Positions 24,882 to 33,745 of a stretch of 50,561 nucleotides of DNA are shown piece after piece. The notes under the pieces were generated by a model. It searched no databases and was not told the origin of the DNA. It was given only the letters and a program-made list of their open reading frames with translations. Both the position numbers and the translations under genes were made by a program. The DNA comes from Alphaproteobacteria bacterium (GTDB taxonomy: Bacteria > Pseudomonadota > Alphaproteobacteria > Micavibrionales > Micavibrionaceae). Location of the stretch: NCBI GenBank assembly GCA_021741325.1, contig JAIOYC010000002.1, positions 1 through 50,561 on the forward strand, read 5' to 3'. The first letter of the stretch is position 1, and each line of letters opens with the position of its first letter.

Positions 24882-26323
24882 TCTCGTTTAATCTTATCCC
24901 GCTTCTTCCTGAAATATACCTTAGTCTAGCCGCCATGGGATTGCTGCTCCTAGGCGTTTTCCGGGGAAACGAATCCTCTTCGGTGATCTCGTGGGCTTGC
25001 GTCATGGCAGCGGGGATTGCGGCTTTGCTCCTGCTCTGGATGCCGCCTGAACGGATGATCGTTCTGGACGGCATGATTACAATGGACCGTTTTTCGGTCT
25101 TTATGAAATACCTGGTCCTCGCCGGGGTCGCGGCGGCGATCATTCTGTCCATCGAGTATATGGAACGGGAGAAGGCCGCGCGCTTTGAATATCCCGTGCT
25201 CGTGCTTCTGGCGGGCGCGGGCATGATGATCATGCTGTCCGCGTCGAATCTGCTCGCGGTGTATATGGGGCTGGAACTTCAATCCCTGAGCCTTTATGTG
25301 CTCACCGCGTTCCGGCGGGATTCGGTCCATGCGGCGGAAGCGGGCCTTAAATATTTCATTCTCGGCGCGCTGTCTTCGGGTATGCTGCTGTTTGGGATTT
25401 CCCTGATCTATGGATTTACGGGCTCGATCGATTTCGGGCTCATCCATTCCAGCCTGTCCAAATTCGCGGAAATTCCGGCAGGAGCCATTGTGGGGCTGGT
25501 CTTTATCCTGGCGGGAACCGCCTTTAAAATTTCCGCGGCCCCGTTCCATATGTGGACTCCGGACGTTTACCAGGGCGCGCCCACCGCCGTCACGGCGCTG
25601 CTGGCCATGGCGCCCAAGGTGGCGGCGATTGGCCTTCTCATGCGCCTGTTGCTAGGGCCGTTCGAGCCCGCCGCGTTCCAATGGCAGCAGATCATATGGT
25701 TTCTCTCCGCCGCGTCGATGATCACGGGGGCATTCGCCGCCATGATGCAAAGCGATATCAAGCGCCTGATGGCGTACAGCTCGATCGGTCATATGGGATA
25801 TGCGCTCATCGGCCTGGCCGCGTTCTCCCAGGCGGGCGCGGGGGCTGTATGTCTCTACATGCTGATTTACGTGATCATGGGCGCGGGGGCCTTCGCGGTC
25901 ATTCTTTGCCTGCGCCGTGACGGCCGTTCCTGCCAGCGGATCGAGGATTTGAGCGGACTGTCCCGCACACATCCCCTGTTGGCGTATGCCATGGCGATCC
26001 TCATGTTCTCGATGGCGGGCATTCCGCCCCTGGCCGGGTTCTTCGGGAAGCTTGCCATCTTTCAGTCTGCCATGACGGCGGGACTGTATGGCCTTGCTAT
26101 TTTGGGCGTCCTGACGTCCGTGGTGGCCGCGTATTACTATCTCCGGATCGTTAAGGTCATGTTTTTCGAAGAGCCCACGGTCGCAAGCCTCGACCGGGGA
26201 ATGCCGCTTGCACGCGGGCTGATTTTAATCCTTTGCCTTGTGTTTGTGACGGGATTTATTCTCGCGCCTTCGTCGATCATGGCGACCGCCCAGAATGCCG
26301 CGGCTGCCCTGTTCCCGGAATGA
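24878..26323 (+). CDS. nuoN: NADH-quinone oxidoreductase subunit N
   Basis: A 481-residue antiporter-like membrane subunit of complex I. Typical blocks are VYMGLELQSLSLYVLTAF with the conserved Glu, GLKYFILGALSSGMLLFG, and FKISAAPFHMWTPDVYQGAP with the central Lys. A further conserved block is LMAYSSIGHMGYALIGL. Its ATG overlaps the nuoM stop, and its stop overlaps the birA ATG in ATGA, so the three genes are coupled. Confidence 0.97.
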   Translation: MISFNLIPLLPEIYLSLAAMGLLLLGVFRGNESSSVISWACVMAAGIAALLLLWMPPERMIVLDGMITMDRFSVFMKYLVLAGVAAAIILSIEYMEREKAARFEYPVLVLLAGAGMMIMLSASNLLAVYMGLELQSLSLYVLTAFRRDSVHAAEAGLKYFILGALSSGMLLFGISLIYGFTGSIDFGLIHSSLSKFAEIPAGAIVGLVFILAGTAFKISAAPFHMWTPDVYQGAPTAVTALLAMAPKVAAIGLLMRLLLGPFEPAAFQWQQIIWFLSAASMITGAFAAMMQSDIKRLMAYSSIGHMGYALIGLAAFSQAGAGAVCLYMLIYVIMGAGAFAVILCLRRDGRSCQRIEDLSGLSRTHPLLAYAMAILMFSMAGIPPLAGFFGKLAIFQSAMTAGLYGLAILGVLTSVVAAYYYLRIVKVMFFEEPTVASLDRGMPLARGLILILCLVFVTGFILAPSSIMATAQNAAAALFPE

Positions 26324-27084
26324 CCGTTCGCTGGGATCTCCGGCTTTTCGAGGAAGCCGCAAGCACGCAGGATATTCTCAAAGATCTCGCCCGTACCGGC
26401 GTCCCGCAGGGCACGGCGGTGCAGGCCCTCTCGCAGACAGCCGGGCGCGGACGCCACGGACGGGAATGGGAACCGGGGGCCGGAAATCTTTATCTCTCTG
26501 TGCTGCTCCGGCCCGCCTGCGCCCTTCAGGATATAGGCCAGCTGGGCCTGGTCGCGGGGGTTGCAATCGGTCAGGCCCTTGCGCCTTTTCTTGAAAATCC
26601 GTCCCTTCTGCGTCTCAAATGGCCCAACGACGTCTTTTTAAGCGGGAAAAAATGCGCGGGCATCCTGATTGAAACCGATACCATCCCTTCCGGAGATTTC
26701 GCCTGGGCGGTCGTGGGAATGGGGGTCAATATTCTTGAAGCGCCCGCCGGTCTTTCTTCACGCGCCACGGGGATCGCCGCGCATGCGAAAAAGAACATTC
26801 CCGCGCCCGGGCGGGACGAGGTCCGGGAGGCGATTTTAAAAGAGCTGGGTGACGTTTTTACCCTGTGGCAGGATTCCGGGTTCGAGCCTATCCGCCGCGC
26901 CTGGCTGGCGCTGGCGCATCCGCCGGGAACGCCCATGAGCGTCAAGGTTGGCGCGATGATCCATGAGGGGTTGTTTCAGGATGTGGATGAGACAGGGGGA
27001 TTGCGCCTGCGCGAACAAGATGGAACCCTGCGCACCATCACAGGCGGCGAGGTTTTTGTTCAAACGGACGGGGGGACGGGATAG
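26320..27084 (+). CDS. birA: Biotin--[acetyl-CoA-carboxylase] ligase BirA (class I)
   Basis: A 254-residue enzyme that attaches biotin to the carboxyl carrier protein through biotinyl-AMP. The glycine-rich biotin/ATP loop GRGRHGR is at residues 42-48 and the catalytic Lys100 is in KWPNDV. There is no N-terminal helix-turn-helix, so it is a ligase only and not the repressor form. The ATGA overlap with nuoN is the common alphaproteobacterial arrangement. The next genes usually found, coaX and rnj, are ~19 kb away in this window. The 3' end overlaps the convergent chorismate mutase gene by 25 bases. Confidence 0.94.
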   Translation: MTVRWDLRLFEEAASTQDILKDLARTGVPQGTAVQALSQTAGRGRHGREWEPGAGNLYLSVLLRPACALQDIGQLGLVAGVAIGQALAPFLENPSLLRLKWPNDVFLSGKKCAGILIETDTIPSGDFAWAVVGMGVNILEAPAGLSSRATGIAAHAKKNIPAPGRDEVREAILKELGDVFTLWQDSGFEPIRRAWLALAHPPGTPMSVKVGAMIHEGLFQDVDETGGLRLREQDGTLRTITGGEVFVQTDGGTG

Positions 27085-27905
27085 CCCCCGATGACCGCGC
27101 AGCGCCCCTGCCCGGTTTCAAATCTGTCCCCGATCGCTTTTAAATTTTCATCCGTTCCTGAAACGTAGCCTTCCACTTCGATTAAATGAAAGCCGGCTCC
27201 GGCAGTGTTTTCTTTTTTCCGGCTATGGATTCCCAGAGGAGTCAGGGCGCATTCCCGCAGGATTTTTAAAATCCGGTCACGGCTGACGCCCTGATCCACT
27301 TCCAGGGCGAGAAAACTTCTGTCCTTTCCGGAAGGGGAAAAATCAATTTTCGAAACAATCAGAGCCTTCCCGGAGGTGCGGCTTTCGGACCGCATGCCAT
27401 AGGGAAGCGCCCCGACGATCCGCAGGTCGTTTTCAGGATGATTAAACAAAACGACCCACCACGGATGGGCGGCTTCGTCCTCGGGCCAGGGAAGAACGGC
27501 GAAGGTGGAATTTCCTTCCCGGACGGAGGCCAGCGCGCTCAGAGACCCGGAAAGCTTTTGCATTTCGGTCGCGCTGCCAAAATAATTCCGCGCCATGTCC
27601 CAGATTTCTCCGGAGGCCCCTTCGGTCGAGATGGAAATCTTGACCCCTGTCTGAAGAAGGGAGACCGCCGTTACCAGCTCGCGCCAGATCCGCACGATGA
27701 CCTCCGGAGGCAAGCAGCCCTCGTGACGCTCCAGCAGACGCCGGATCATTTGAGCCTCCCGGGCAGGCTGTATAAACGGGAGGTTGTTCTTTCGTTTCTC
27801 CGTGATAATGCCTTCGACCAGTCCCGCGCGCTCCATCAAAGCGTCATGAATACGGTCATCGAGAGAATCTATTTTCCGGCGTATCTGGTCCAGCTTCTTC
27901 GACAC
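27060..27905 (-). CDS. Chorismate mutase with degenerate prephenate dehydratase-like region and ACT domain
   Basis: A 281-residue protein. Residues ~4-85 are an AroQ-type chorismate mutase (LDQIRRKIDSLDDRIHDALM ... REAQMIRRLLER), which converts chorismate to prephenate. Residues ~90-185 weakly echo the prephenate dehydratase fold (DMARNYFG; VREGNSTFAVLPWPEDEA), but the usual ENS reads PED and no TRF motif is found, so dehydratase activity is unlikely. Residues ~195-270 resemble an ACT regulatory domain (FLALEVDQGVSRDRILKILR; GIHSRKKE). It starts at GTG with GGGG upstream. Aromatic amino acid pathway; allosteric control is inferred. Confidence 0.8.
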   Translation of the reverse strand: MSKKLDQIRRKIDSLDDRIHDALMERAGLVEGIITEKRKNNLPFIQPAREAQMIRRLLERHEGCLPPEVIVRIWRELVTAVSLLQTGVKISISTEGASGEIWDMARNYFGSATEMQKLSGSLSALASVREGNSTFAVLPWPEDEAAHPWWVVLFNHPENDLRIVGALPYGMRSESRTSGKALIVSKIDFSPSGKDRSFLALEVDQGVSRDRILKILRECALTPLGIHSRKKENTAGAGFHLIEVEGYVSGTDENLKAIGDRFETGQGRCAVIGGYPVPPSV

Positions 27906-28002
27906 GGTTTTCCCCGGTTGTTTCTTTGTCTTCCTGTTTTCTACAGATAAGGTTTCCGCAAATCAATCCATGTGGGAAATGAGGAGCCGCCTTTGCGATT
28001 TC

Positions 28003-30126
28003 TCAGGCCGCTTTGGCCGGGGCCCCGGAAAGGTGCTTTTGCAATATCCGGATCATTTCGGGAAGCCGGACAGGCTTGCTCATATAATCATCCGCCCCTA
28101 CTCTGAGGCATTTTTCGCGGTCTCCCTGGATGGCGTTGGCCGTCAGGGCCACAATTTTCATGTGCCGGCCCCACTCGCTCCGGCGAATTTTTTCAATCGC
28201 CTCATGACCGTCCATGACGGGCATCTGCCAATCCATGAAGACAATGTCGTAAATCTCAGATTTTTCCTCAAGAAGCGCCAGCGCTTCCCGGCCATTCCCC
28301 GCGACATCAACGGTGCAGCCAAGCTCGCTCAGGGCGCTTTTGGCCATGCGCTGGCTGACCCGGTCATCCTCGACGACCAGGACGCGCGCCGCAAAATCCG
28401 GCAAAACCTGCGGGAAATTTTCAGGGGCGGGTTCCGGGAGATTTTCTGCGGGCGATCCTTTAAGAGCGGCGACGACGCACCCGATCAGGGCATCGGGATA
28501 GACAGGCTTCAGGAGATGGGCGCAAAATCCAGCTTGCCCCAAGGATTCAAGGTTTTTTCTCTTGCCCAGCGCGGTCACGAGGATACGCCGGGGATTTCCA
28601 AACTCTCTGGGATTTTCCATGATCCTGCGGCTCAGCATTTCACCGTCCATATGGGGCATGACATAGTCAATAATCATGGCGTCGCAAGATTCTCCTTTTT
28701 TGTGCGTCCTGCGCAAGATTTCAAGCGCCTCCGCGCCCGATGAAGCCCTCGTGGTTTCAATTCCGCTCATCGCCAGATATTCCGAAAAAAGATCAAGATT
28801 GAGCGTGTAATCATCGACGATCAATATTTTTTTCCCCTCCAGACAGTCCCGATAATCCGGTTTCAGGCCGATTTGATTGTCCAGGACGGGAAAGGCCGCT
28901 TCAAAGCGGAAGGTTGCCCCCTTGCCCAGAGTGCTGTCCACTTCGATGGTTCCCCCCATCATTTCGACCAGGCTCTTGGAAATGGCCAGTCCCAGCCCCG
29001 TGCCGCCGTACTGCCGCGTGGTGGAAGAATCCACTTGGGTGAATTTCCCAAAAATCTTATCCAGCTTGTCATGCGGAATGCCAATGCCTGTATCCTGCAC
29101 TTCAAAGCGCAAACGAATATTATTTCCTTCCATTCCCTGCCTGGACACGCTGATCAGCACATGGCCGTCCTTCGTGAACTTGATCGCATTGCCGATGATG
29201 TTGAGAAGAATTTGCCGCAAACGCCCCGGATCCGCATTAATCACAGGAAGTATGTCGTCATGCGGCCAGCGCAAAATAAGCTCTACCCTGTTTTCAGCGG
29301 CCCGTCCGCCTAACAGATGGATGATCTCGGTCAGGAGCTGGTCCACCTCCAGCGGCCTGCACTCCAGCTCCAATTCCTGCGCCTCGATCTTGGAGAAGTC
29401 CAGAATGTCATTGATAATGGTCAGAAGCCATTCGCCGGAGGACCTGATTGAGCTTACATATTTCTCCTGCTTTTCGCTCAGGCCGGTGTAGGAAAGAAGA
29501 TCGGCCATGCCGATGATCCCGTTCATGGGCGTCCGGATTTCATGGCTCATGGTGGCCAGGAATTCGCTTTTGGCGCGGTCGGCGCGGATGGCTTCTTTTT
29601 CCTTTTGCTCGGCCTTTTCCTTGGCCTTTTGAAGTTCTCTGTGCTGGCTTTCGACCTTTTCCAACAAGCGGGCGCGATCAATCGTATTGACGATGGCGCG
29701 CTGCAAGGCTTCGCCTGTGACGATGCTTTTTGCCAGATAATCCTGCGCGCCATGCTTGATGGTATCGGCGGCGATGGATTCGCTGCCCTGCCCCGTCAAC
29801 ATCACCACAGGGAGTATGGGCGTGATGGCGGCAAAATCCTCCAGAAGATCCAGGCCGTTCGTATCGGGAAGCCTGTAGTCCAGAAGGACGCAGTCGGGGC
29901 GAAGCTCCCTGTACATCGCCAGACCCTCGCGGCCCGTGGAGGCTTCGTGAAAAACATAGGGGATGTCGGTATTGACCCGGCGCAGGAAATTTTTGAACAA
30001 GGCCCGGTCCGCCTCGTCGTCGTCGATGATCAGGATGATGTACTGCCCCTGCTTCATGCCTTCAATGTGCGGGCTAAGCGTTTTCTTTTCAAACGAAAAG
30101 ACCGGCGCAATACGATTGTATTGCAT
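28003..30126 (-). CDS. Hybrid histidine kinase, REC-HisKA-HATPase-REC-REC
   Basis: A 707-residue soluble kinase with no membrane helix and no PAS or GAF sensor. The order is: a receiver with Asp83 ([12 protein letters not shown]), a coiled-coil linker (~150-185), HisKA with His195 ([16 protein letters not shown]), HATPase (N-box [14 protein letters not shown]-boxes DTGIGIP and GGTGLGL), a second receiver with Asp487 ([13 protein letters not shown]), and a third with Asp632 ([12 protein letters not shown]). The N-terminal receiver probably serves as the input. It follows the lone receiver gene by 14 bases, with GAGGGG before the ATG, in the sigma-54-preceded operon. Confidence 0.93.
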   Translation of the reverse strand: MQYNRIAPVFSFEKKTLSPHIEGMKQGQYIILIIDDDEADRALFKNFLRRVNTDIPYVFHEASTGREGLAMYRELRPDCVLLDYRLPDTNGLDLLEDFAAITPILPVVMLTGQGSESIAADTIKHGAQDYLAKSIVTGEALQRAIVNTIDRARLLEKVESQHRELQKAKEKAEQKEKEAIRADRAKSEFLATMSHEIRTPMNGIIGMADLLSYTGLSEKQEKYVSSIRSSGEWLLTIINDILDFSKIEAQELELECRPLEVDQLLTEIIHLLGGRAAENRVELILRWPHDDILPVINADPGRLRQILLNIIGNAIKFTKDGHVLISVSRQGMEGNNIRLRFEVQDTGIGIPHDKLDKIFGKFTQVDSSTTRQYGGTGLGLAISKSLVEMMGGTIEVDSTLGKGATFRFEAAFPVLDNQIGLKPDYRDCLEGKKILIVDDYTLNLDLFSEYLAMSGIETTRASSGAEALEILRRTHKKGESCDAMIIDYVMPHMDGEMLSRRIMENPREFGNPRRILVTALGKRKNLESLGQAGFCAHLLKPVYPDALIGCVVAALKGSPAENLPEPAPENFPQVLPDFAARVLVVEDDRVSQRMAKSALSELGCTVDVAGNGREALALLEEKSEIYDIVFMDWQMPVMDGHEAIEKIRRSEWGRHMKIVALTANAIQGDREKCLRVGADDYMSKPVRLPEMIRILQKHLSGAPAKAA

Positions 30127-30140
30127 GTTTCCCCTCTTTC

Positions 30141-30593
30141 TCAGTGAAGTTTGGGACAGAGTTGGATAAAATGCAGCATATGCTGCGGATTGAAGGGTTT
30201 CGCCACGAACCCCTTCGCGCCCGTTTCAACGGATTTTATGACGTTATCCCTGTGGCTGTGCCCGCTGAACATTACCACAAACGCGCCCGGATCATTGCGC
30301 AGCATCCACGTCAAAAGATCCTGTCCATTGCCGTCGGGCAATTCTATATCCAGAAAGACAATGTCGGGCTGGAAGGCATTGTAGGCGCTAATTCCCTGAC
30401 TGGCGTCAGGGACGTCGATCAATTCGCAATGATCCTGAAGCGCCGCGGTCACAAGGTGGCGGGTGGTCCGGTCGTCCTCGATCAACAGGACGCGGGCCGG
30501 TTTGGAATTGAGAACCTGAACGGCGCGGGATTCGCCGGCCTGTTCCCGGGAATTCTCCCTCTGCGCGGCGGAAAAACGATTTTGAAAGAACAT
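30141..30593 (-). CDS. Single-domain response regulator
   Basis: A 150-residue protein with a ~30-residue N-terminal tail and one receiver domain. The acidic pocket is IEDD (39-41), the phospho-acceptor is Asp82 in [12 protein letters not shown], and the Lys is in GFVAKPF. There is no output domain, so it probably shuttles phosphoryl groups or acts by protein binding. AGGAGGGG lies five bases before the ATG. It sits between the small membrane protein gene and the hybrid kinase gene. Confidence 0.9.
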   Translation of the reverse strand: MFFQNRFSAAQRENSREQAGESRAVQVLNSKPARVLLIEDDRTTRHLVTAALQDHCELIDVPDASQGISAYNAFQPDIVFLDIELPDGNGQDLLTWMLRNDPGAFVVMFSGHSHRDNVIKSVETGAKGFVAKPFNPQHMLHFIQLCPKLH

Positions 30594-30626
30594 TAACCCC
30601 TCCTGTGTTTTCTTTGATTTTGAGTT

Positions 30627-31061
30627 TTACTCGCCCACGTCGATCGCGTTCAGCGCGTAGGCCAGGGCTTCGGGATTGAGCTCCATGGCGGTTAAAAGCA
30701 GATTGTCATCAATGTGAAGCGCCGCCTGGGAGAGAATTCCCGATACATTCAGGCTCATGGTCACGCCCACGAACACGACCAAAGCACCCAGCGCGAAATG
30801 GTGCAATCTGGAGCGAAAGGCAAAGAGATCGCCCGCATTGTCATTGATGGTCCGGACTTCTTCCACCTTGAACATCAAAGCCCAGTCCCTGTTTTTCGCT
30901 TTCGGGGTTTTCTCGGGCTCTTGATGAGCATTTTGAAAGGAAGGGGCCCGGCCCTTCACAGGGCCGGGTTCTCCCAAAGGCGCACGAAGAGGACCAGAAT
31001 CCTTCGACGAAGGCAGGGGTTGTGTTTCCGATTCTGCTTTGAGGTAAGTCCGCCGTTCCAT
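30627..31061 (-). CDS. Small one-helix membrane protein, first gene of the sigma-54-preceded operon
   Basis: A 144-residue protein of unrecognised family. Residues 1-60 are hydrophilic and Pro/Lys/Glu-rich, and ~61-87 are mixed. Residues ~88-111 (FALGALVVFVGVTMSLNVSG) are a membrane helix, and ~30 residues follow, rich in Leu/Ala/Asn. The ATG has AAGGAG eight bases upstream. It is the only membrane protein of the two-component cluster, so it may anchor or sense for the soluble kinases; that is inferred. The gap to the next gene is 33 bases. Confidence 0.75.
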   Translation of the reverse strand: MERRTYLKAESETQPLPSSKDSGPLRAPLGEPGPVKGRAPSFQNAHQEPEKTPKAKNRDWALMFKVEEVRTINDNAGDLFAFRSRLHHFALGALVVFVGVTMSLNVSGILSQAALHIDDNLLLTAMELNPEALAYALNAIDVGE

Positions 31062-31110
31062 GACCTGATCTCCTTTTCATGCGATGAGCCTTATGCTCTG
31101 GCTTTGTCAG

Positions 31111-31126
31111 TACAATAGCCGTGCCA
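31111..31126 (-). promoter_or_regulatory. Sigma-54 (RpoN) promoter
   Basis: The minus strand reads TGGCACGGCTATTGTA. This matches the consensus TGGCACG-N4-TTGCA at all but one fixed base (T for C in the -12 GC). The -24 GG and -12 G are 10 bases apart as required. The start near 31100 would leave a ~39-base leader before the ATG at 31061. A sigma-54 activator is encoded divergently next door. Confidence 0.65.
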
Positions 31127-31176
31127 TTTACCACTTTTGTTTATTTTCAAATAGTTAAGTTGTTTTTGAGAAAACC

Positions 31177-31238
31177 CGCTCCGGAGAAGCGTCCGGAAAA
31201 CGTCCGGCCATGCGTTTCCATCGTATGATTCCCGGACG
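31177..31238. promoter_or_regulatory. Array of CGTCCGG half-sites (putative activator binding region)
   Basis: CGCTCCGG (31177-31184), CGTCCGG (31190-31196) and CGTCCGG (31201-31207) repeat at 11-13-base steps. An inverted copy CCGGACG is at 31232-31238. The array lies ~50-110 bases upstream of the sigma-54 -24 element and directly in front of the activator gene, as expected for an enhancer that may also autoregulate. A TATGAT at 31224-31229 lies between the inverted arms. Confidence 0.55.
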
Positions 31239-31273
31239 GTTTTTCTTGAAAGGAAGGATCTTCGGGCGCAACG

Positions 31274-32677
31274 ATGGGAGGAATGATTTCTTCCTCCGCC
31301 CTCATCGTGGACGATGATCGCACCGCCCGCAGAATGGCGATGGGCGTTTTGCGCAACAGCCTCGGGCTGGCCTGCGTGGAGGCTGTAAACGGACAGGAAG
31401 CCTTGCAATGCCTGGAAGCGGATCTTCATAAGGAAATCCGGCTTATCCTGCTGGACCTGGACATGCCGGTCATGGGGGGGATGGAGGTGTTGCCCGCCCT
31501 TGTACGGTCCTATCCCCATATCCCCGTCATCATCCTGACCGGGGGTGGAGGCACAGGAGAAGCCGTGCAGGCTATCAAGGGCGGAGCATCCGATTTCCTC
31601 TCCAAGCCCATCGCAGCCGACCGCCTGGCGGTGTCCGCGCGCAACGCCCTGAAAATGTCCCTGATGTCCCGGGAAATATCCCGCCTGAGACGCAGGGAAG
31701 AAAGCGCTGCTACATTTTCGGATCTCATAGGATGGGACGGAGGCCTGGCGGAAAGCGTAAAAATCGGCAAAAAAGCGGCGTTGTCCGATCTGCCCGTTCT
31801 GATCTCGGGCGAGACGGGAACCGGAAAGGAGATCTTCGCCGGGGCCATCCACGGGGAAAGCAGCCGGGCGGGACGATCCTTTATCGCGGTGAATTGCGGA
31901 GCCATTCCTGAAAAGCTGGTCGAGAGCACTTTATTCGGCCATGAGAAGGGATCCTTCACCGGGGCCATCAACAAATCGGCGGGGAAATTCCAGGAAGCGG
32001 AGGGTGGGACGCTCTTTCTGGACGAGGTGGGCGAATTGCCCATGGACGCGCAGGTCAAGCTTCTGCGTGCGCTTCAGCAAAAGGAAATCGAACCCGTCGG
32101 GGCGGGCAAGCCGGTCCGGGTGAATGTGCGGGTGATTTCAGCCACCAACCGCAAGCTGGAAGAGGATGTAAAAAACGGGCGCTTTCGCGAGGATCTTTAT
32201 TTCCGTCTGAATGTCCTTCCGATCGACCTGCCGCCCCTGCGATTGCGGACGCAGGATATAAGTCTTTTGGCGCAATATTTTATCGAACAGTTCTGCGCCG
32301 CCCACCGCGCAGCCCCTAAAACTTTGAGTCCCCGAGCGTTGGAAACTCTGCAGAATCACTCCTGGCCGGGCAATGTCCGGGAGCTGGAAAACACCATGAA
32401 CCGGATCATGGCCCTGTGCGAGGAGAACATTTTGGAGCCGCAGCATTTCGTGCTGCGGTCTTCTGCGCCCGCTATCATGCCGGCGGTTAAGAACGCGATC
32501 ATCCCGGTCCAGGAGGACGGCGTTTTTAAATCCATGGATACGCTGGAGCGCGAGATCATTGCCCTGGCCCTTGCGCATCACGGGCACAACATGTCGCGCA
32601 CGGCCCGGAGCCTAGGAATTGCGAAATCGACTTTGTACGCGAAGATCGGCCACATGACCGATCTGAAAGCAGGATAG
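31274..32677 (+). CDS. Sigma-54-dependent response regulator (NtrC family)
   Basis: A 467-residue transcription activator. The receiver spans ~5-125 with Asp61 (LLDLDMPVMGG). The AAA+ domain (~150-385) has Walker A GETGTGKE (179-186), the sigma-54 contact loop GSFTGA at 226-231 (Ser in place of the usual Ala) and Walker B GGTLFLDEVGELP. The C-terminal Fis-type helix-turn-helix is at ~425-465 (ALAHHGHNMSRTARSLGIAK). It is divergent from the membrane-protein/kinase operon, and the space between holds a sigma-54 promoter and repeated half-sites. A second ATG three codons in is possible. Confidence 0.94.
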   Translation: MGGMISSSALIVDDDRTARRMAMGVLRNSLGLACVEAVNGQEALQCLEADLHKEIRLILLDLDMPVMGGMEVLPALVRSYPHIPVIILTGGGGTGEAVQAIKGGASDFLSKPIAADRLAVSARNALKMSLMSREISRLRRREESAATFSDLIGWDGGLAESVKIGKKAALSDLPVLISGETGTGKEIFAGAIHGESSRAGRSFIAVNCGAIPEKLVESTLFGHEKGSFTGAINKSAGKFQEAEGGTLFLDEVGELPMDAQVKLLRALQQKEIEPVGAGKPVRVNVRVISATNRKLEEDVKNGRFREDLYFRLNVLPIDLPPLRLRTQDISLLAQYFIEQFCAAHRAAPKTLSPRALETLQNHSWPGNVRELENTMNRIMALCEENILEPQHFVLRSSAPAIMPAVKNAIIPVQEDGVFKSMDTLEREIIALALAHHGHNMSRTARSLGIAKSTLYAKIGHMTDLKAG

Positions 32678-32695
32678 GTTTATCCAGAGCTCCGC

Positions 32696-33580
32696 TTAGG
32701 GTCTTGCCTTATGAACCGCGTCGTGAAGTCTCTTCTCGGCACGCTCAAAGGCCTCCAGAAGGTTTTTCAACCAAGGGCGGGCGGCTTCTATGGACGCGCC
32801 GGATTTGGCGGCCTCCCGCGTCAGGAGATTGATGGATTCAGCGGCGGCCGAAACCGCCATGAGCCCCAGAGCCTTGCTGTTGGATTTCAAGGGGTGGGAA
32901 CCCCGCGCCGCCTTGTCCGCATCGCCTTTTTCCAGGCCGTCTTTTATATCGCGGATATAGGCAGCCGCGTCTTCCAGATAATCCTCGACCGTCTCGGAAA
33001 ACCCGCCTCTCAGGAGAAGACGCGTTTCCTCCAGGATGGCCGGGTCGAACGCATCCGGATCAAAGGGCTTTTCCGTGCCGGGAACATCGGAGGGGGGCGA
33101 AGAAGAGAAATCCTGCACATCGAATTTTCCCGCGAGCAGCCCTTCCAGATTATCGAGAAGCGTCTTTCGCCACCGGGGCATCCAGACATCCTTGGGCAGG
33201 TAAGCGTCCATGCCCGCCGCCAGGCATTTTTCACGGTCGCCGGGTTGCCGGTTGCCGGTAAAGGCGAGCACGGGCATAAAGGGAAGTTCTCCCCGTCCCT
33301 GGCGGGCGCGAATAATTTTCACCGTCTCCAGACCATCGAGCCCCGGCATATCCCAGTCCATGATAATCAGGTTGAATTTTTTTCCGGCGTCCAGATGAGC
33401 GAGCGCGGCATACCCGTCTTCCGCGCCCACCGTAGAAAAACCGTATTCCCGAAGGATATTTTCCATCAGAGTCCTGTGGGTCGTATCATCCTCCACGACA
33501 AGAATTCTAATCGCGGCAGGACCGGAGACGGGTATATTGACTTGCTCCACCGCCGGTTTTTCTTTTTCAATCCCGATCAT
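32696..33580 (-). CDS. Response regulator with C-terminal HPt domain (REC-HPt)
   Basis: A 294-residue protein. The receiver (~23-145) has Asp75 in LIIMDWDMPGLDG and the Lys in AYLPKD. A Pro/Ser/Asp linker is followed by an HPt domain (~185-290) with the phosphorylatable His229 in GSHPLKSNSKALG, a variant of the usual AHTLKGSS. It can take phosphate from a hybrid kinase and pass it on, which would complete a relay with the neighbouring genes. The ATG at 33580 is chosen for its AAGGAG; a longer frame upstream lacks one. Confidence 0.88.
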   Translation of the reverse strand: MIGIEKEKPAVEQVNIPVSGPAAIRILVVEDDTTHRTLMENILREYGFSTVGAEDGYAALAHLDAGKKFNLIIMDWDMPGLDGLETVKIIRARQGRGELPFMPVLAFTGNRQPGDREKCLAAGMDAYLPKDVWMPRWRKTLLDNLEGLLAGKFDVQDFSSSPPSDVPGTEKPFDPDAFDPAILEETRLLLRGGFSETVEDYLEDAAAYIRDIKDGLEKGDADKAARGSHPLKSNSKALGLMAVSAAAESINLLTREAAKSGASIEAARPWLKNLLEAFERAEKRLHDAVHKARP

Positions 33581-33694
33581 GAATTGCTCCTTTCCGATTG
33601 TCGCGCCTGCAAGAATTTTCGAACCGCTGCAGTTGAGACAATACCACTTATGATTGTATTTTTCTGCAGTCCCGCGAGTGCATACAGGCGTCCT

Positions 33695-33723
33695 CCGTGA
33701 TGAAATGATTGGCACCGTGATGA
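33695..33723 (+). repeat. Direct repeat CCGTGATGA, 20-base period
   Basis: CCGTGATGA occurs at 33695-33703 and 33715-33723 in the gap between the divergent REC-HPt and kinase genes, two helical turns apart and just upstream of the kinase -10. It could bind a regulator. Confidence 0.4.
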
Positions 33724-33733
33724 CCGGACACTG

Positions 33734-33739
33734 TACGAT
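33734..33739 (+). promoter_or_regulatory. -10 element for a probable leaderless kinase transcript
   Basis: TACGAT lies exactly six bases before the ATG at 33746. TTGGCA at 33709-33714 may be the -35, with a long 19-base spacer. Confidence 0.4.
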
Positions 33740-33745
33740 GGGGCC

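Noticed and set aside
33710-33725. TGGCACC upstream of the kinase at 33746 as a sigma-54 promoter
   Set aside because: The -12 position reads AC rather than GC at the required spacing, so the match fails.
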